From Paraburkholderia franconis (GTDB lineage: Bacteria; Pseudomonadota; Gammaproteobacteria; Burkholderiales; Burkholderiaceae), in NCBI RefSeq assembly GCF_009362735.1, contig NZ_WHNP01000004.1:278481-342480 (forward strand): a stretch of 64,000 nt of DNA, read 5' to 3'. Under the pieces are notes generated by a model that saw only the letters and a program-made list of their open reading frames with translations, had not been told where the DNA came from and did not search any database. Below, piece after piece: positions 60,358-64,000 of the stretch; the first letter of the stretch is position 1, and each line of letters starts with the position of its first letter. Position numbers and translations under genes: made by a program.

Positions 60358-62475
60358 ATGCGCACGATCTATCAAAACGAAGTCGCGGAATGCGGCTACG
60401 CGTGTCTTGCGATGGTGCTCACGCATCTCGGGCGCGCGACCGAAGTGCGCGAGCTGTCCACGTACCGGCCCATCTCCGCGAACGGCCTTTCGCTGATGGA
60501 CCTCTATGACATGGCCACCGAGTTCGGACTGGCGGTACAGGCCTATCGCTTCGGACTCGAAGACGTGCCAACCATCAGGCGCGGCTCGATCCTTCATTTC
60601 GGCGGCGCGCATTTTGTGGTCTTCGAGAAGTGCGGGCGCGGCTATGTGCAGGTCATCGACCCCGCGACGGGGCGGCGGCGCATTTCGATGGATACGTTCG
60701 CGGCCGCCGTCTCGGGCTTTCTGCTCGAATGTTCGCCGACACCTGGCATGCCGCGCGTGAAGGTGAAATCCCAGGTTCCGAAAGCGCTGGCGCGCGTGCG
60801 TGCACTCAATCCGGATCTGGGCAGGCATCTCGCGAAAGTGATGTTCGTGATGCTCGGCAGCCAGTTCGCGATTCTCGCGGCGCCGTACCTCGGCAGTCTG
60901 GTGCTCGACTATGTCGTCGCGGCCGATAACGTCAATCTGTTGAACGTACTGGCGCTGACGTTCGCGGGCATTTTCACGGTAGGCGCGTTGAGCCAGTACG
61001 TGGAAACGCGGCTGATCGAACTGCTGCATCAGCGCACGCAGATCAACACGACGGAAGGGCTGCTGGGGAAGCTGTTGCGCAATCCGATGTCGTGGTTCGA
61101 AAAGCGCCATGTCGGCGACGTCTTTGCGCGTCTCAAGGCGCAGGACGAAATCAGCGTACAGGCGGTCCGCACTTTCACGCATATGTGCGTGGACACGGCC
61201 GTCGGCGGGCTCGCGCTCGCGTTGATGCTGATCCAGAGCCCACGGTTGACGGCCGTCGCGCTGGCGATCTTCGTGGTCTATCTGTCGGTCGCGCTGGGCA
61301 TGTTCGCGCGCATGCGGGACAACCACGCGCTCGTGCTCGAAACGTCCGCGCGCTGCGACGATGCGCTGATCGAGACGATACGCGCAGCGTCGCTGATCAA
61401 GCTCGCTCAAGGCGAGACGCGGCGCACGGCAATTTTCATGACGAAGTATCGCGAGTACGTCGCAGCGCTTTTGACCGATAACCGCTTGAGCAGCGCGCGA
61501 GACGCCATTCTCAAGGCCGTGCAATACGCCGATACGCTCGCGATCACATGGTTTTCCGCACAACTGATGCTGGCAGGCAAGGTGTCGGTCGGCGTGTTCT
61601 ATTCGTTCTTGATCTACAAGTCGCTGATGTCCGAGCGTTTTGCGCGCACCGTCAACGGCGTGTTCTCGCATTTCATGCTCAGCGTGCCCGTCGCGCGCGT
61701 GGACGATATTGTCGAATGCGAAGAAGAGCGCTATACGCCGCCCGCCGATACGAACCGCGCAACGGAAGTGCGCGCTTTCGAGCGCATCGACGTGCGCGAT
61801 GTGACGTTCAGCTATGGCGTATCCGATCAACCCGTGCTGAAGAACGCGAGCATCGAGATTAGCGTGGGCGACAAGATCGCGATAACGGGGCCATCGGGTG
61901 CGGGCAAGTCGACGCTCTTCAAGCTGCTTTCCGCCGCGGAACCCCTTCAGCAAGGGCATATTTCGCTCAACGGCATCGCATGGCCGAACCTCACCGTCGA
62001 TGAGATCCGCCGTCACGCAGCGCACATGCGGCAGGGCGATCTGATCCTGCACGGCTCGATCGCGGATAACGTGTCGCTATTCTCGGGCAATATCGACGAG
62101 GCGCGTGTGCAATCGGTGCTTGAAGACGTGGGCCTGTGGAACGACGTAATGCGTCTGCCGATGCGCACGCGCACCGTCATCAGCGACACCATCGCCAACA
62201 TCTCCGCAGGTCAGCGCCAGCGGCTCCTGCTTGCCCGCGCGCTCTATCAGCAGCGCAGCCTGTTGCTGCTCGACGAGCCCACGTCGAATCTCGATCCTGC
62301 ATCCGTCAAGCACATCGGCGCGCTGCTGCAGCGCCTCGATTGCACGGTCGTCGTGATTACGCACGACATGTCGCTTGCCGCGAACTTCGGCACGCGCTAC
62401 CGGCTCGTCGACGGCGCGTTGATGCGCGAGCCTTCAAATCATGGTCATATCGAAGTGGATCCGTTGCATGCTTAG
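60358..62475 (+). CDS. Bacteriocin-type ABC exporter with C39 peptidase domain
   Basis: A 705-residue peptidase-transporter. The N-terminal C39 domain has Q6 and Cys12 (QNEVAECGYACLAMVL), His85 (GGAHFVVFE) and Asp101 (VIDPATGRR), so the catalytic set is intact. Six membrane helices follow (about 155-440). The ABC domain has Walker A GPSGAGKST at about 511-519, a signature changed from LSGGQ to ISAGQ (about 617), and Walker B LLLLDEPTSNLDP. C39 domains cleave double-glycine leaders while exporting the peptide, so the 57870 peptide is the obvious substrate. The stop overlaps the TolC-like gene by 8 bp. Confidence 0.92.
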   Translation: MRTIYQNEVAECGYACLAMVLTHLGRATEVRELSTYRPISANGLSLMDLYDMATEFGLAVQAYRFGLEDVPTIRRGSILHFGGAHFVVFEKCGRGYVQVIDPATGRRRISMDTFAAAVSGFLLECSPTPGMPRVKVKSQVPKALARVRALNPDLGRHLAKVMFVMLGSQFAILAAPYLGSLVLDYVVAADNVNLLNVLALTFAGIFTVGALSQYVETRLIELLHQRTQINTTEGLLGKLLRNPMSWFEKRHVGDVFARLKAQDEISVQAVRTFTHMCVDTAVGGLALALMLIQSPRLTAVALAIFVVYLSVALGMFARMRDNHALVLETSARCDDALIETIRAASLIKLAQGETRRTAIFMTKYREYVAALLTDNRLSSARDAILKAVQYADTLAITWFSAQLMLAGKVSVGVFYSFLIYKSLMSERFARTVNGVFSHFMLSVPVARVDDIVECEEERYTPPADTNRATEVRAFERIDVRDVTFSYGVSDQPVLKNASIEISVGDKIAITGPSGAGKSTLFKLLSAAEPLQQGHISLNGIAWPNLTVDEIRRHAAHMRQGDLILHGSIADNVSLFSGNIDEARVQSVLEDVGLWNDVMRLPMRTRTVISDTIANISAGQRQRLLLARALYQQRSLLLLDEPTSNLDPASVKHIGALLQRLDCTVVVITHDMSLAANFGTRYRLVDGALMREPSNHGHIEVDPLHA

Positions 62476-63721
62476 TTTCAAACACTCAATCGGGATGGCG
62501 GCAGCATTCTGGCTGCTCAATGCAAGCGCTCAGGCCGCCGATCTCGTCACCGTCGTGCAGCAGGCGCTCGGGCATGATGCCGATCTGGCGCAAGCGCGAG
62601 CCGCTCAGGTCGCCGCGAAGGAGGCGGTGCCCCAGGCGCGCGCAGCCCTTTTGCCGCAGATTTCCGGGGGCTGGGGACGCACGTACAACAGCATCGCGAC
62701 GCAAGGCTTCCCGCGCACGTCGTACTGGCAGAACGGCTGGACCGTGTCGCTCACACAGCCGATCTTCGACTGGACCAAATGGGAGACCTACAGGCAGGCC
62801 GATTACGTCGAAGCGCTGGGCACAATCAATGTGGATTTCGCGCAGCAGACGGCGTTGCTGCGCGCCGTGCGCGCCTACTTCGACGAACTCGCGGCGGAGG
62901 ACGAGGTGAAGCGCATGTCTGACTACGGCGCCGCCGTCGACACGCAGATCCAGATTCTGCAGCGCAACCGCACGGCCGGCGAGGCGACCGTCATCGACAT
63001 GCGCGAAGCGCTGACCTCGCGCGAGCAGGTCACGTTGCAGCAGTCGGATGCGCAAAACACACTTGCCGCGAAGCGCCGCGCGCTGGAGCAGGTGACGGGC
63101 GTGCCGTTCTCCATGCTGTCGCGTTTGCCCGATACGCTTGCGCTGCCGCGTCTCGCGCCCGAGGACGCCGATGCGTGGGCGAATCAGGCAAAGGATCACG
63201 GCTATCCGGTGCAACAGAAGCAGCTCGAATGGCAGGTCGCGAAGTTCGATGTCGGCAAGGCGAAGGGCGAGCACTATCCGTCCGTCTTTCTGACAGGTAG
63301 TTATGCGCCATCGGGCGCGGCATCCGGCTACGCGCGACCGACGACGACGGCAACGGGCATGCTCGCCGTTTCGATTCCGCTGTACGCGGGTGGGGCGACG
63401 CAATCGAAAGTCAGGCAAACCGAGGCGCTGCAGGACGAGGCGATGCAAGCGCTCGTCGGCGCGACGCGCACGGCCGACGCATCCGCTCGCGACAACTACG
63501 CGCGCTATCAGCAAGGCCGTGCACGCGTGGACATGCTCGTGCATCTGGTCGCATCGTGCCGCGAAACGCTTGCGGCGACACGGGTCGGTTACAAGGTCGG
63601 CACGCGCACGAGCACCGACGTATTGCGCGCAATCGATACGCTCTATTCGACGCAGCGCGATCTGCTTGCCGCGCGCTACGACGCGGTCGTCACGTTGTTG
63701 CAGCTATTGATCCGGCAATAA
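62468..63721 (+). CDS. TolC-family outer-membrane channel
   Basis: A 417-residue outer-membrane efflux protein with a signal peptide (GMAAAFWLLNASAQAA). The TolC pattern appears in two repeats, LPQISGGWGRTYNSI and YPSVFLTGSYAPSGA, with long helical segments and the end TDVLRAIDTLYSTQRDLLAA. The ATG at 62468 overlaps the exporter stop. It completes the chain: acyltransferase-like protein, HlyD, C39-ABC, TolC. Confidence 0.9.
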   Translation: MLSFKHSIGMAAAFWLLNASAQAADLVTVVQQALGHDADLAQARAAQVAAKEAVPQARAALLPQISGGWGRTYNSIATQGFPRTSYWQNGWTVSLTQPIFDWTKWETYRQADYVEALGTINVDFAQQTALLRAVRAYFDELAAEDEVKRMSDYGAAVDTQIQILQRNRTAGEATVIDMREALTSREQVTLQQSDAQNTLAAKRRALEQVTGVPFSMLSRLPDTLALPRLAPEDADAWANQAKDHGYPVQQKQLEWQVAKFDVGKAKGEHYPSVFLTGSYAPSGAASGYARPTTTATGMLAVSIPLYAGGATQSKVRQTEALQDEAMQALVGATRTADASARDNYARYQQGRARVDMLVHLVASCRETLAATRVGYKVGTRTSTDVLRAIDTLYSTQRDLLAARYDAVVTLLQLLIRQ

Positions 63722-63731
63722 AATGTTGAAA

Positions 63732-64000
63732 TCAAGCCGCATAACGGACAGGATCATGCTGGAAGTATCGCCGGATGCGTTCGGGTTGCTTCTGCACAAC
63801 CCTGTAATGGTGCGCGGTGGCCTTGACCAGTTGCAGCCTGGTACGCGTTGGCGCCCGCCGTGTGACGCTTTGCTTGAGGTCGGCGTTGGCCATCTCGTTG
63901 GGATTGAGCTCAGGGCTGTAGCTGGGCAGATAGAACACCTCGATCCGGTCGCGGTGCCTGCCCAGCCAGGCCTTCACGGCCTTGCCGTGATGGACACGCA
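63732..64000 (-). mobile_element. IS630-type transposase, C-terminal part (5' end outside window)
   Basis: The frame reads RVHHGKAVKAWLGRHRDRI, then VFYLPSYSPELNPNE and ANADLKQSV. These are the last parts of the DDE catalytic domain of IS630/Tc1-type transposases (the final acidic residue is in NPNE). The frame is still open at the window edge. It stops 10 bp past the TolC stop, so an IS landed right behind the export operon. Confidence 0.85.

Noticed and set aside
1..64000. tRNA, rRNA or CRISPR loci
   Set aside because: I looked for rRNA blocks, tRNA-like cloverleaf arms and regularly spaced repeats and saw none; the tandem arrays are direct repeats without spacers.

Overview
The window is high-GC DNA with strong G/C third-position bias and tightly packed catabolic operons. 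The gene families (PotABCD-type and rhamnose ABC importers, a non-phosphorylative rhamnose pathway, LysR/IclR regulators, chaperone-usher fimbriae, the recurrent intergenic hairpin with CCTACTTTTCTTTG arms) suggest a Burkholderiaceae genome of the Paraburkholderia/Caballeronia type. This is an inference from content, not a database match.

Layout. (1) 1-9233: a catabolic locus. On the minus strand lie a PotABCD-like importer (permease cut by the window edge), a Rieske oxygenase with the Glu-type bridge seen in quaternary-amine oxygenases, and a LysR regulator. On the plus strand lie a flavin monooxygenase, RidA, a DUF1028 protein and an ArgE-type deacylase. (2) 9341-13760: an exported Asp-box (BNR) protein, a truncated MFS gene, and a bacteriohemerythrin-ubiquinone hydroxylase pair behind an FNR-like promoter. 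(3) 14048-21293: enoyl-CoA hydratase, a second Pot-type importer with fused permeases, an acyl-CoA ligase and an IclR regulator, together a CoA-dependent catabolic operon. (4) 21366-30985: mixed single genes (DUF899, AraC-VOC pair, a frameshifted diguanylate cyclase, desaturase, CDP-diacylglycerol diphosphatase, amidase, ferritin-like protein, FMN reductase). (5) 31363-38084: a conflict-type island with a membrane TIR protein, a Rossmann/SLOG-like protein, a lysozyme-fold protein, a 971-residue CHAT protease and an unknown protein. (6) 38442-50600: L-rhamnose uptake and oxidation (mutarotase, dehydrogenase, lactonase candidate, rhamnonate dehydratase, ABC importer), with its own LysR gene and a long inverted repeat in the middle. 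(7) 50702-57758: a response regulator divergent from a chaperone-usher fimbrial operon. (8) 57870-63721: a 45-codon peptide gene with a double-glycine leader and a CCKCCCK core start, an acyltransferase-like protein, and a complete type I export line (HlyD, C39-peptidase ABC, TolC). The window ends in an IS630-type transposase fragment.

The strongest candidates for undescribed biology are the short Cys-rich peptide with its dedicated exporter and acyltransferase-like neighbour (57870-63721), and the TIR/SLOG-like/lysozyme/CHAT/unknown island (31363-38084). Two genes look broken: an MFS transporter lacking its N-terminal half, and a GGDEF protein with a one-base frameshift in a C tract.
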